Position numbers and translations under genes: made by a program. The notes beneath the pieces are model-generated. The model was not told the origin of the DNA and made no database searches. It worked only from the letters and a program-made list of their open reading frames with translations. 64,000 bases of DNA, from assembly GCF_004310335.1 (NCBI RefSeq), contig NZ_SIRS01000003.1, positions 558,001 to 622,000 of the forward strand. The letters run 5' to 3'. Origin of the DNA: Hyunsoonleella pacifica. GTDB taxonomy: Bacteria > Bacteroidota > Bacteroidia > Flavobacteriales > Flavobacteriaceae. Positions 9,100 to 18,464 of the stretch are shown here, piece by piece (position 1 is the stretch's first letter; each line of letters opens with the position of its first letter).

Positions 9100-10011
9100 A
9101 TGTCTTACAGAGAAGAATCATATTATACATCTAATTATAGTCAAATAGCAACTCAAGGAATCAATCTTTTAGATTATTCACTAGAGGATTTAAAAGTATT
9201 GTGGCATAAAACTATACAAGAAGGCTTTCATGGAATATGTTTTAGTATGTATAAAGATGGACAATCTCCTGGAGATGACATTAGCATAGAACAAGTAGAA
9301 CAGCGTGTAAATATATTAAAACCTTATGTTAATGCTATTCGTTCGTTTTCCTGTATTGAAGGTAATGAATATGTACCTATGGTAGCAAAAAAGCATGGTC
9401 TTAAAACTTTAGTTGGAGCTTGGCTTAGTGATGATAAAGAAGATAACGAAAAAGAAATAGAAGGCTTAATAGCATTAGCTAAAGCAGGTAATGTAGATGT
9501 TGCCGCTGTGGGTAACGAGGTTTTGTACCGTAATGATTTGACTTTAAAAGAACTAGTAGGATACATTAATCGTGTTAAAGAAGCCTTAGTTGGATTAGAT
9601 ATTCCAGTGGGTTATGTTGATGCATACTATGAATTCTCTAGGCACCCCATTTTGGTTGAAAGCACAGATGTTATTCTAGCTAATCTATATCCATATTGGG
9701 AAGGTTGCCCAATAGAATATGCTTTGGGGCACATGCAGGCAATGTATGGATCTGTATTAGATGCAGCTCAAGGTAAACCAATTATTGTAACAGAAACAGG
9801 GTGGCCAAGTCAAGGTGGTGGTTTAGATAGTGCAGTTGCTACTTCAGATGCTGCTATGAAGTATTTCATAGATACGATTGAATGGACAAAAGCTAACAAT
9901 ATTCCAATATTCTATTTTTCATCTTTTGATGAATCCTGGAAAACAGGTGATGAGGGAGATGTAGGTGCTTATTGGGGTCTTTGGGATAAACATGAAAATT
10001 TAAAATTCTAA
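9100..10011 (+). CDS. GH17 family beta-1,3-glucanase, short type, cytoplasmic
   Basis: This 303-residue protein is a compact GH17 barrel without signal peptide. The acid/base is E140 in AVGNEVLYR and the nucleophile E232 in VTETGWPS; the barrel closes with FYFSSFDESWK and GAYWGLWD. At about 100 residues shorter than the enzymes at 2905 and 4107, it represents a second GH17 subtype. Lack of an export signal and linkage to two symporters suggest it works in the cytoplasm on imported laminari-oligosaccharides. It is paralogous to the gene at 11503. Hydrolase is the default reading, although some GH17 enzymes transglycosylate. Confidence 0.88.
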   Translation: MSYREESYYTSNYSQIATQGINLLDYSLEDLKVLWHKTIQEGFHGICFSMYKDGQSPGDDISIEQVEQRVNILKPYVNAIRSFSCIEGNEYVPMVAKKHGLKTLVGAWLSDDKEDNEKEIEGLIALAKAGNVDVAAVGNEVLYRNDLTLKELVGYINRVKEALVGLDIPVGYVDAYYEFSRHPILVESTDVILANLYPYWEGCPIEYALGHMQAMYGSVLDAAQGKPIIVTETGWPSQGGGLDSAVATSDAAMKYFIDTIEWTKANNIPIFYFSSFDESWKTGDEGDVGAYWGLWDKHENLKF

Positions 10012-10052
10012 AAGAATGAAATGAATTTTGGATTAGATCTGAAAATAGAAAT

Positions 10053-11483
10053 ATGTCAATAAATAAAACCAGATTAATAACAAAAGTACCGTTAGGCCAA
10101 AAAATAGCCTTTGGAATAGGCATGCTAGCCAATCAAATGTTTCCTGCTATACTTGGGATATTTATGGTTGTTTTAGTACAGGATCTTGGGTTTTCAGGTT
10201 GGATGTGGTCTCTTATTTATTTTTTTCCTAGAATATTCGATGCTATTACAGATCCTATAATGGGGTATATTTCAGATAATACAAAATCCAAATGGGGACG
10301 CAGAAGACAATATGTTTTGTTAGGAGGAATAATGATGGGTATAGCTTATATATTCATGTGGCAGCTTTTTAGAGAGAACACTTTACATTTTAATTTTTGG
10401 TATTTTTTCTTATGGTCTATTGTATTTTATTTAGGACTCACACTATTCAGTGTACCTTATGTGGCCATGGGCTATGAGATGAGTGACGATTTTCATGAAC
10501 GTACTAATATTATGGCAGTTGCCCAATGGATTGGACAGTGGGCTTGGGTAATTGCACCTTTATTTTGGGTTATTATGTACGATCCAGAATGGTTCCCCTC
10601 TGCAGATATAGCAGTAAGGCAGTTAGCAGTTTGGGTAGCCATTCCGTGTGCTATTTGTGCAATGGTTCCTGCAATCTTCATTAAAAGTAAATCTACGTTA
10701 AATGAAAATTATGAGCCATTGAGCTTAGCAAACATAGGAAGTGGTTTAAAAAAAATATTCGTTGATAGTTTTGCTGAAGCATTCAAGATTAAGGAATTTA
10801 GAAAACTTTGTATCGCAACGTTTTTAGTATTTAATGCGTTTAACACTGTTGCTTCACTTACCTTTTTTGTTATTGTATATAAACTTTTTAATGGCGATGC
10901 TGCTGACAGTGGTATTTGGGTTTCTTTATTTGGATGTCTAGGAGCATTAGGCACCACATTTATTGTAATACCAATTGTAACTTGGATGTCTAAAATTATG
11001 GGAAAGAAAAAAGCATTTTTGCTTTCTCAAGGCATTTCTATAATAGGTTATATCATGTTATGGTTTCTATTTATTCCAGGAAAACCATGGATGTATATAA
11101 TAGCACTACCGTTTTTTTCATTTGGAATAGGCAGCTTATTTACAATAATGATGAGTATGACTGCTGATGTAATTGATATTGATGAATTAAATTCAGGTTT
11201 GCGTAGAGAAGGTATTTTTGGAGCTATTTATTGGTGGATGGTTAAAGTAGGTTTCGCTATAGCAGGAGGGTTAAGTGGTGTTATTATTGCTATTGTTGGT
11301 TTTAACCCAGATCTTGTCACAACTGATCAACAGTCTGCTGTTGATGGGCTACACGCTTTCTTTTGCTTTTTTCCTATGGCAGGTACTCTCATTGCCATGT
11401 ATGTTATGCGTAATTATAATGTAACCGAGGAACGAGCAAATAAAATACGAGCAGAATTAAATAACCGAAAAAGTAAATTGTAA
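10053..11483 (+). CDS. GPH-family sugar:cation symporter (MFS superfamily), second copy
   Basis: This 476-residue, 12-TM protein is a paralogue of the symporter at 6936 and has the same length. It has the family signature FDAITDPIMGYISDNT and GRRRQY at about residues 63-88, and MSMTADVIDIDE in the C-terminal half. It sits between two short GH17 genes. Two divergent symporters in one locus suggest different preferred cargo, for example linear versus branched gluco-oligosaccharides or oligosaccharide versus glucose; this is inference. The gap to the previous gene is 41 bases and to the next 19 bases. Confidence 0.9.
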   Translation: MSINKTRLITKVPLGQKIAFGIGMLANQMFPAILGIFMVVLVQDLGFSGWMWSLIYFFPRIFDAITDPIMGYISDNTKSKWGRRRQYVLLGGIMMGIAYIFMWQLFRENTLHFNFWYFFLWSIVFYLGLTLFSVPYVAMGYEMSDDFHERTNIMAVAQWIGQWAWVIAPLFWVIMYDPEWFPSADIAVRQLAVWVAIPCAICAMVPAIFIKSKSTLNENYEPLSLANIGSGLKKIFVDSFAEAFKIKEFRKLCIATFLVFNAFNTVASLTFFVIVYKLFNGDAADSGIWVSLFGCLGALGTTFIVIPIVTWMSKIMGKKKAFLLSQGISIIGYIMLWFLFIPGKPWMYIIALPFFSFGIGSLFTIMMSMTADVIDIDELNSGLRREGIFGAIYWWMVKVGFAIAGGLSGVIIAIVGFNPDLVTTDQQSAVDGLHAFFCFFPMAGTLIAMYVMRNYNVTEERANKIRAELNNRKSKL

Positions 11484-11502
11484 ATAAGAAATTGTAAAGC
11501 AA

Positions 11503-12423
11503 ATGTCGTATAAATCAGATAAAATAATGTCGTTATCTGGATATGGTTTAGATAACAAGACAACAAGAGGGTTGCAGAACTGCTTTAAAAGAGTGTTAAA
11601 AAATGGGATGCACGGTATTGGATTTAGTCCATATGTAGAAGGACAAGAACCAGGAGACCAACTATCTGAAAAACAAATTAGAAAACGCTTAAAAATAATA
11701 AAGCCTTATACAAAATGGGTACGATCATTTTCATGTACTGAAGGTAATGAATTAATACCTATTATAGCTAAAGAAATGGGTATGAAAACCATGGTAGGTG
11801 CTTGGTTGGGTAGTGATTCTCAAATTAATATTAATGAAGTTAATGGATTGAAAAAATTAGCTAGAGAAGGTGCTGTAGATATCGCAGCCGTTGGAAATGA
11901 AGTAATGTATCGAGGGGATTTGACCGAAGAAGAATTATTAAGCTTTATATATGACGTAAAAAATGAAATAACAGACATCCCTGTGGGATATGTAGATGCA
12001 TACTATGAGTTTTCTCAAAGACCTCGCATTACAGAAGCCTGTGATGTTATTTTGGCAAATTGCTACCCCTACTGGGAGGGTTGTAGTATTGAATATTCTT
12101 TAATTTACATGAAAGACATGTTTAATAAAGCTGTTAAAGCAGGTAAAGGAAAGAAAGTAATAATCTCCGAAACAGGATGGCCTAGTGAAGGAGAAGGTTT
12201 AAATGGCGCATTTCCTTCTAAAGAAAACGCTATGAAGTATTTTATTAATACACAGTTATGGGCCCAAGAAGAAGGTATAGATGTTTTTTATTTTTCTTCT
12301 TTTGATGAATCTTGGAAAGTTGGTTCAGAGGGAGACGTTGGTGCCTATTGGGGACTTTGGGATAAGGATGAAAAGCCTAAGTTTTATTCTAAAGCATTGG
12401 TTAATAGAAGTCTTTTTTCCTAA
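11503..12423 (+). CDS. GH17 family beta-1,3-glucanase, short type, cytoplasmic, second copy
   Basis: This 306-residue protein lacks a signal peptide and matches the gene at 9100 along its whole length. The acid/base is E133 in AVGNEVMYR and the nucleophile E223 in ISETGWPS; the end has FYFSSFDESWK and GAYWGLWDKDEKPKF. It follows the second symporter by 19 bases, so a symporter/short-GH17 unit seems to have been duplicated. The role is probably breakdown of imported beta-1,3-gluco-oligosaccharides before or in parallel with the phosphorylase. Confidence 0.88.
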   Translation: MSYKSDKIMSLSGYGLDNKTTRGLQNCFKRVLKNGMHGIGFSPYVEGQEPGDQLSEKQIRKRLKIIKPYTKWVRSFSCTEGNELIPIIAKEMGMKTMVGAWLGSDSQININEVNGLKKLAREGAVDIAAVGNEVMYRGDLTEEELLSFIYDVKNEITDIPVGYVDAYYEFSQRPRITEACDVILANCYPYWEGCSIEYSLIYMKDMFNKAVKAGKGKKVIISETGWPSEGEGLNGAFPSKENAMKYFINTQLWAQEEGIDVFYFSSFDESWKVGSEGDVGAYWGLWDKDEKPKFYSKALVNRSLFS

Positions 12424-12577
12424 GTATTAAAAAATATACTAAGATGTTGTCTAAGAACTAAATTTCTTATTCACTGTTCTACTATTTATTATTTAATCCA
12501 ACAATAAGAATTTCAATTAAATTTGGTTAATTTAGAAATGGTCAATGTAATTTGAAGTATAACTAAAAGATAAATCT

Positions 12578-15500
12578 ATGGTACAAGGATATTTTAATTT
12601 TAAAGTTACACTAATTCTATGTTTAGCTGTCCTTTTTTCATGTAAAAAGCCAATAAGAGATTTACACCCTGAGACGCTTAAAGGTGGATTCGAATTATTA
12701 TCGCAAGATATAACAGGAATAGATTTTAATAATTCAATAAAAGAAACTAAAACATTCAATCATTATTTCTATAATCAAATTTACGTTGGCTCTGGAGTAG
12801 CAATAGGAGATGTAAATAATGATGGCTTACCAGATGTGTTTTTTGGAGGAAATCAAGTTGAAGATCGGTTATATCTAAATAAAGGAAATTTCAAATTTCA
12901 AAATATTACAAAAAAATCAAAGGTAGCAAGTAATAATGGGTGGACTTGGGGTGTTACTATGGCAGATGTAAATGCTGACGGATATTTAGATATTTATGTA
13001 AGCCGGAATGGTACATCAGCAAACCCATCAGATCGCAGAAATCAATTATACATTAACAACAAAGATTTAACGTTTACCGAGTCGGCTATTAAATACGGTC
13101 TTGCTGATGTTGGATTTTCTACACAAGCTGTATTTTTTGATATGGATAATGATGGTGATTTAGATATGTATCAAGTAAATCAACTTGCAGATAAAAAACT
13201 ACTTCTTATTAATAAAATACCAAGAGAACAGTTTAAATATTTTAGAGATAGATTATACAGAAATAATAATGGGAAATTTGTAGATGTATCTCAAAAGGTT
13301 GGGATTTCAAGAGATGTAGCCTATGGTTTAAGTGTTAATGCTACCGATTTTAATAACGATGGATGGATGGATTTGTACGTAGCCAATGATTATGCAGAGC
13401 CCGATTTTATGTACTATAATAATGGGGATGGCACATTTACAAACGTAATTCATGATAAACTAAAGCATATTACCCAATATAGTATGGGTTCAGATACAGG
13501 AGATATTAATAACGATGGATTAATAGATTTGTTAACAACTGATATGACTCCTGAAGATCATTACAGATCTAAAACTAACATGGCATCTATGAGTACAGAA
13601 GCATTCTATAAAATGGTTGATGCAGGTGCACATCGCCAATATATGACCAACACCCTTCAAATAAATACAGGAATGGGAGTGTACTCTGATATTGCTAATA
13701 TGGCTGGTATTGCTTATACAGATTGGAGTTGGGCTAGCTTGATAGCTGATTTGGATAATGATGGATGGAAAGATATAATTATTGCTAACGGTATAAAAAG
13801 AGACGTAGATAATAACGACTCAAGAAATAGAGCACGAAACTTACCCAAAGGCACTACAGCAGAAGAGTTATTTAAACTAAGTAAGGAAACACCTTCTCAA
13901 CCAGTTTCCAATTATGCATTTAGAAATAAGGGAAATCTTCAATTTGAAAAGGTTTCAAAAGCATGGGGTTTTGATACACCAAGTTTTTCTAATGGTATGG
14001 CTTATGGCGACTTGGATAATGACGGCGATTTAGATATTATAACTAATAATATTGATGCACCAGCTTTTATATATGAAAATAGGACCAATGGTAATTTTCT
14101 AAAAATTAAACTTGAAGGGACGGAAAAAAATAAATTTGGAATTGGTGCAAAAGCAATAATATATTACAATAATGATAAGCAAATAGTTGAAAATACGGTA
14201 ACAAGAGGTTTTATTTCATCTGTAGAACACGGTATATTTTTTGGACTTGGAAAAGAAACTCAAGTAGAAAAAGTAGAAGTAATATGGCCTAACGGGAAAC
14301 ATAATATTTTTAGTTATGTAGAGGCTAATCAAGTGTTAGTAGCAAAAATAAGTGAAGCCAAAGTTATTAGAAATAAAAAAGTTGAAAATAAAACATTATT
14401 AACCAAAGTTACAGGCGAGAATTTAGGAATTGATTTTTCACATACGGAAAACATATTTGATGAATTTAACGAAGAAGTTTTACTACCTCATAATATTTCA
14501 CAAAATGGTCCTTTCTCAGAGAAAGGCGATGTGAACAATGATGGTTTAGAGGATGTGTTTTTTGGAGGGGCTATGGGACAAAGTGGTGTACTCTACCTTC
14601 AAAATGCTGATGGTAATTTTGTAAAAAGTTCGTCACAACCTTGGAAAGAAGATTATAAATCAGAAGATTTAGGGGCTTTATTTTTTGATTTTGATAACGA
14701 TAAAGACTTAGATTTATATGTTGCAAGCGGTGGTAGTGAGTATAACAGAGGTAATCGCTTACTAAAAGACCGATTATATATTAACGACGGCAATGGAGTA
14801 TTTTCTTTAAGTAATGGTTTACTTCCAGATATTAGAGAAAGTACTCAAGTAGTTAAAACTTCTGATATAGATAACGACGGAGATTTAGATATATTTGTTG
14901 GAACACGTTTAGTTCCAAAGTCTTATCCTTATCCTGCTTCAAGTTATATACTTATCAATACTAACGGAAAATTTACTGAAGCTTCAAAAGAAATTGCGCC
15001 TGCATTATCTAATATAGGAATGGTTACTGATGCAGTTTTTTCAGATATAGATAATGATAATGATCAAGATTTATTAATTGTAGGAGAATGGATGGAGATA
15101 AAAGCATTATCTAATAATGATGGGAAGTTTGAGGATGTATCAGAATCCTACGGACTTAAAGATTCTAGAGGCATTTGGTGGTCTATTACAGCAAGCGATT
15201 TGGATAATGATGGAGACGACGATTATATAATAGGTAACCTTGGTAAGAATAACAAATTCAAAGCATCCGAGGAGCACCCTTTTAAAGTTTACGCTAATGA
15301 TTTTGACAATAACGGAACAAATGATGTCGTTTTAGCCAAATTCTATAAAGATGATTACGTACCTGTTCGTGGAAGAGAATGTACAAGCCAACAAATGCCC
15401 TACGTTGCTGAGAAATTTGAAAATTATCACAGTTTTGCTTCATCTAAACTTGTTGACATATTGCCAGAAGATAGACTAAATGATGCAGTCATTTATGAAA

Positions 15501-15874
15501 TCAAAAATTTTGAAAGCATTATACTTATTAATAATAATGGTAAACTTCTTAAAAAAGCACTACCTAATGATGTTCAGGTCTCGCCTATGAAATCTACTAT
15601 GGTATTAGATATTAATAGAGATGGTAATAAAGATATCATTGTAGCAGGAAATCATTATGGAGTTGAGGTAGAAACCACACGTTATGATGCAGGTTTTGGA
15701 GCTATTCTTTTAGGAAATGGAGACAATACCTTTAACTTCATACCTCCTAAAGAAAGCGGATTTTATGTACCGCATGATAGTAGAAACATTACTCACATAG
15801 AAAAATTAAATAGACCATTAATTATTGTAACTAACAACAATACTCAACCCAGTCTCTTCGAATTTAAAGATTGA
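12578..15874 (+). CDS. FG-GAP/VCBS repeat lipoprotein with ASPIC/UnbV domain
   Basis: This 1098-residue lipoprotein has its lipobox at VLFSC (Cys22). The body consists of many FG-GAP/VCBS-like repeats with calcium-binding D-x-[DN]-x-D-G motifs (DVNNDGLPD, DMDNDGDLD, DIDNDGDLD). An ASPIC/UnbV segment lies near residues 515-600, ending around VIWPNGKHN. The repeats resume after it, so it looks like two beta-propellers in tandem. Such proteins are common beside glycan loci in Bacteroidetes and probably act at the cell surface in adhesion or ligand binding; no enzymatic function can be read. A 154-base gap separates it from the GH17 gene, so it may have its own promoter. Confidence 0.85.
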   Translation: MVQGYFNFKVTLILCLAVLFSCKKPIRDLHPETLKGGFELLSQDITGIDFNNSIKETKTFNHYFYNQIYVGSGVAIGDVNNDGLPDVFFGGNQVEDRLYLNKGNFKFQNITKKSKVASNNGWTWGVTMADVNADGYLDIYVSRNGTSANPSDRRNQLYINNKDLTFTESAIKYGLADVGFSTQAVFFDMDNDGDLDMYQVNQLADKKLLLINKIPREQFKYFRDRLYRNNNGKFVDVSQKVGISRDVAYGLSVNATDFNNDGWMDLYVANDYAEPDFMYYNNGDGTFTNVIHDKLKHITQYSMGSDTGDINNDGLIDLLTTDMTPEDHYRSKTNMASMSTEAFYKMVDAGAHRQYMTNTLQINTGMGVYSDIANMAGIAYTDWSWASLIADLDNDGWKDIIIANGIKRDVDNNDSRNRARNLPKGTTAEELFKLSKETPSQPVSNYAFRNKGNLQFEKVSKAWGFDTPSFSNGMAYGDLDNDGDLDIITNNIDAPAFIYENRTNGNFLKIKLEGTEKNKFGIGAKAIIYYNNDKQIVENTVTRGFISSVEHGIFFGLGKETQVEKVEVIWPNGKHNIFSYVEANQVLVAKISEAKVIRNKKVENKTLLTKVTGENLGIDFSHTENIFDEFNEEVLLPHNISQNGPFSEKGDVNNDGLEDVFFGGAMGQSGVLYLQNADGNFVKSSSQPWKEDYKSEDLGALFFDFDNDKDLDLYVASGGSEYNRGNRLLKDRLYINDGNGVFSLSNGLLPDIRESTQVVKTSDIDNDGDLDIFVGTRLVPKSYPYPASSYILINTNGKFTEASKEIAPALSNIGMVTDAVFSDIDNDNDQDLLIVGEWMEIKALSNNDGKFEDVSESYGLKDSRGIWWSITASDLDNDGDDDYIIGNLGKNNKFKASEEHPFKVYANDFDNNGTNDVVLAKFYKDDYVPVRGRECTSQQMPYVAEKFENYHSFASSKLVDILPEDRLNDAVIYEIKNFESIILINNNGKLLKKALPNDVQVSPMKSTMVLDINRDGNKDIIVAGNHYGVEVETTRYDAGFGAILLGNGDNTFNFIPPKESGFYVPHDSRNITHIEKLNRPLIIVTNNNTQPSLFEFKD

Positions 15875-15877
15875 AAC

Positions 15878-15997
15878 AACTGTATAGTTTATTATATCTA
15901 GTGCTTTTTTGTCTTAAATTTTCAAAACACTGAAAATCAATAACTTATATCAATTTGTAAAAAGTTACAAAAACCTTTTTTTGTAACTGTATAGTTT
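15878..15997. repeat. pair of 13-bp direct repeats in the 200-bp gap before the T9SS-secreted gene
   Basis: AACTGTATAGTTT occurs at 15878-15890 and again at 15985-15997, a spacing of 107 bp start to start. Each copy has AACT/AGTT dyad symmetry around GTAT, as expected of an operator half-site pair. Between them, at 15964-15987, lies a hairpin with stem GTTACAAAAA. The repeats may be regulator binding sites controlling the gene at 16075. Confidence 0.4.
15964..15987 (+). terminator. possible weak terminator hairpin after the FG-GAP gene
   Basis: A GTTACAAAAA arm is followed after CC by a T-run and GTAAC, forming a stem of about 10 bp. The T-rich part lies inside the 3' arm rather than after it, so termination is only possible. 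It sits 90 bases after the FG-GAP stop codon. Confidence 0.3.
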
Positions 15998-16074
15998 TTG
16001 TATAGGTGGTTAATAGGCTGATATTCAATATTTATCACTTACTTGTATGCACAATAACTAATTATTTATAAGAC

Positions 16075-17574
16075 ATGAAAAAAATTACTTTACTACTAAG
16101 TCTATTGCTTGTATCTATTGGATATGGGCAATCAGATTTAGAAACTTTTGAAGGAGCTGCTCCTCCATTAGCAGTTGCAAATGCAACAACAGGTACCGCT
16201 GCAAATATAGTAGCGAATCCTGATTCAAGTATGGGATCAGGAAACGAATCAACTACTGTTTTAGAGTTTATTACAGGAAATGCTGGTGACCCTTGGCAAC
16301 AAGCAGAGTTGACTTTACAAGGCGATTATTTAGATTTAACACCAGGTACAGCTACAACAATGACCATAGATGTGTATTCTACAGTAGCATTTGATGTATT
16401 GGTAAGAGCAACAGATGGTGTAGTATCAAGCACAGATGGTACAACAGTTGCAGATACTGCTGCTGATGCAATTCACACTGGTAATGGATGGGAAACGTTA
16501 ACCTTTGATTTCAATGACCCCCAAGACGGTCAAAGTACAGGTCAAGGAATCTACGGGAGGTTATTTATTTTTAACTTATGGGATGCTAATGATTCTGGTA
16601 GTGGCGCAGGTTCTTGGTCTTGTAACCCTTTTGGTGCGCCATCAGAAGCCTGCCCAGCTACAACACGTTATTATGATAATATTAATGGAGTAGCATCTGC
16701 AAGGCCAGAAACATGTAGTGATGGCATATTAAATAACGGAGAAACCCAGATAGATTGTGGTGGACCTAATTGTGCAGCATGTCCTAACCCTCCATCAGCA
16801 GCACCTACTACACCACCTAATAGATCAGCAGCAAATGTTATCTCTGTTTACAGTAATACTTATGCTCAAGCACCTACAGATGGTTTTCAAACATTTGGAG
16901 GAGCAGTTGTAACAGAGCTAGATTTAGCAGGAAATACAATTCAATCGGTAACAACACCAGATAATGGTTCTGGTTTACAGTATCAATACTTTGGTGTTAC
17001 CCCTCAGTTTCTAGATTTATCATTAATGAGTAATATGCATATTGATTTTTACTTTGAAGGAAATCCGACAGCTGCTGGTACTGTATTTATTGTTATAGCT
17101 CAATACTCAGATGGAACTAACATACAAAAGAACTTTGATGTAACAGCTTTAGCACCAAATACATGGCATGAAATGGATGTTGAATTTGATAATTTTGATG
17201 GTAATCCAACGTACGCTAGAGACCAGATTCAGCAAGTGATTGTTCAAGTAGCTGGTGATGACGGCTCTGCTACGGGTCCATTTTATTTTGATAACTTATA
17301 TTTTCACAATAATATAGTATTAAGTTCAGAGGATTTCTCTAATACATCATTTAAAGCTTATCCCAATCCAACACAAGATATTTGGACTGTGAAAGGTCAA
17401 AATACCCAAATAGAAACTATTAGAGTGTATGATGTGCTAGGAAAGCAAGTACTAGCACTAACGCCAAATAGTAGTGAAGCTACAATAAGTAGCTCTGGCT
17501 TAAAGTCAGGTATTTATTTTGCTCAAATAGAAACATTATCTGGAATAGATAATATTAGGTTGATTAAGCAATAA
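16075..17574 (+). CDS. T9SS-secreted protein with two putative glycan-binding domains
   Basis: This 499-residue protein has a signal peptide (cleavage after GYG) and a C-terminal type IX sorting domain at about residues 425-499 (YPNPTQDIWTVKG, VYDVLGKQV, SGIYFAQIE). Between them lie two jelly-roll-like beta-sandwich regions, about residues 20-210 and 245-415. They are separated by a Cys-rich linker, CSDGILNNGETQIDCGG, of the kind that joins modules in secreted Bacteroidetes proteins. No catalytic residues are recognisable. Placement at the end of the glucan locus suggests a surface or released laminarin-binding protein, inferred from context. A strong terminator follows. Confidence 0.82.
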   Translation: MKKITLLLSLLLVSIGYGQSDLETFEGAAPPLAVANATTGTAANIVANPDSSMGSGNESTTVLEFITGNAGDPWQQAELTLQGDYLDLTPGTATTMTIDVYSTVAFDVLVRATDGVVSSTDGTTVADTAADAIHTGNGWETLTFDFNDPQDGQSTGQGIYGRLFIFNLWDANDSGSGAGSWSCNPFGAPSEACPATTRYYDNINGVASARPETCSDGILNNGETQIDCGGPNCAACPNPPSAAPTTPPNRSAANVISVYSNTYAQAPTDGFQTFGGAVVTELDLAGNTIQSVTTPDNGSGLQYQYFGVTPQFLDLSLMSNMHIDFYFEGNPTAAGTVFIVIAQYSDGTNIQKNFDVTALAPNTWHEMDVEFDNFDGNPTYARDQIQQVIVQVAGDDGSATGPFYFDNLYFHNNIVLSSEDFSNTSFKAYPNPTQDIWTVKGQNTQIETIRVYDVLGKQVLALTPNSSEATISSSGLKSGIYFAQIETLSGIDNIRLIKQ

Positions 17575-17599
17575 GTAATTGCAAAGTTTAGTTTGTTTT

Positions 17600-17632
17600 A
17601 AGAGGCGCTTTTAATTAAAAGCGTCTCTTTTT
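17600..17632 (+). terminator. intrinsic terminator at the end of the glucan locus
   Basis: A 12-bp stem, AGAGGCGCTTTT with AAAAGCGTCTCT (one G-T wobble), closes an AATT loop and runs into TTTTT. It lies 26 bases after the T9SS-secreted gene and separates the glucan locus from the LysE-family gene. Confidence 0.85.
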
Positions 17633-17677
17633 GTTTATGCATTTATTTCTTTTCTTTGTTTAAAGATTAGTCTTTAC

Positions 17678-18373
17678 ATGTTTGATGATATAATTGCAGC
17701 GATTCCTTTTGGTATAATTTTAGCCTTTACAATAGGACCAGTTTTTTTTGTACTTCTTGAAACTAGTGCAACTAAAGGGTTTAAGAGTGCGTTAATTTTT
17801 GATTTAGGTGTAATTTTAGCAGATGTTTTATTCATTATTGTTGCTTTTTTTAGTACAAACAAGCTGTTAGATAAAATCAAGGACGATCCAAATTTTTTAG
17901 TTTTTGGCGGTGTACTTTTAGTAGCTTATGGATTAATTTCATTTGTAAAAACATCTAAGTCTTTTCGCGCAATTGTTAGAGAATATCATAAGGTTGAAAT
18001 AAAAAAAGGGTATGGAAAATTATTTCTTAAAGGGTTTCTCTTAAACTTTATAAATATTGGTGTTTTATTGGGTTGGGTAGCTTTTATAGTTTTAGGTAAC
18101 ACATTAACCCAATCAAACGATGGTGTAATTGTTTTTCTTTCAACAATATTGGTAGTATATTTTTTGGTGGATCTATTAAAAATAGTAGTAGCTAAACAAC
18201 TTAAGAGTAAATTAACACCCAGGCTTATTTTTAAAACAAAAAAAGTGGTTGCTTTAGTCATTTTTAGTTTTGGAATATTATTACTAGTTCAAGGGTTTTT
18301 TCCAAAAGAAAAGGAAATCATTAAAGAGCAACTTGAAAAAATTAATCCAATAAAAGAGAGATTTTCTAAATAA
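17678..18373 (+). CDS. LysE/RhtB-family amino-acid exporter
   Basis: This 231-residue membrane protein has six hydrophobic segments. It begins with the LysE-family N-terminal pattern PFGIILAFTIGPVFFVLLETSATKGF, in which the GP motif in helix 1 is typical. Family members export amino acids or related small metabolites; the substrate here cannot be told. It stands alone after the glucan-locus terminator, and a Lys/Glu-rich tail (about 30 residues) follows the last helix. Confidence 0.83.
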   Translation: MFDDIIAAIPFGIILAFTIGPVFFVLLETSATKGFKSALIFDLGVILADVLFIIVAFFSTNKLLDKIKDDPNFLVFGGVLLVAYGLISFVKTSKSFRAIVREYHKVEIKKGYGKLFLKGFLLNFINIGVLLGWVAFIVLGNTLTQSNDGVIVFLSTILVVYFLVDLLKIVVAKQLKSKLTPRLIFKTKKVVALVIFSFGILLLVQGFFPKEKEIIKEQLEKINPIKERFSK

Positions 18374-18411
18374 GCTAAAAGCCTACCCCCTATCCCACAC
18401 TATAAAATCAT

Positions 18412-18448
18412 TAAAAATAAAAAGCTCCCAGAGTAAACCTGAAAGCTT
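18412..18448 (-). terminator. terminator of the tRNA-Cys gene
   Basis: Read on the minus strand, AAGCTTTCAG pairs with CTGGGAGCTT (10 bp including two G-U pairs) around a 7-base loop and is followed by TTTATTTTT. It lies 17 bases downstream of the tRNA. Confidence 0.6.
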
Positions 18449-18464
18449 AATTTAAACAATTTAG

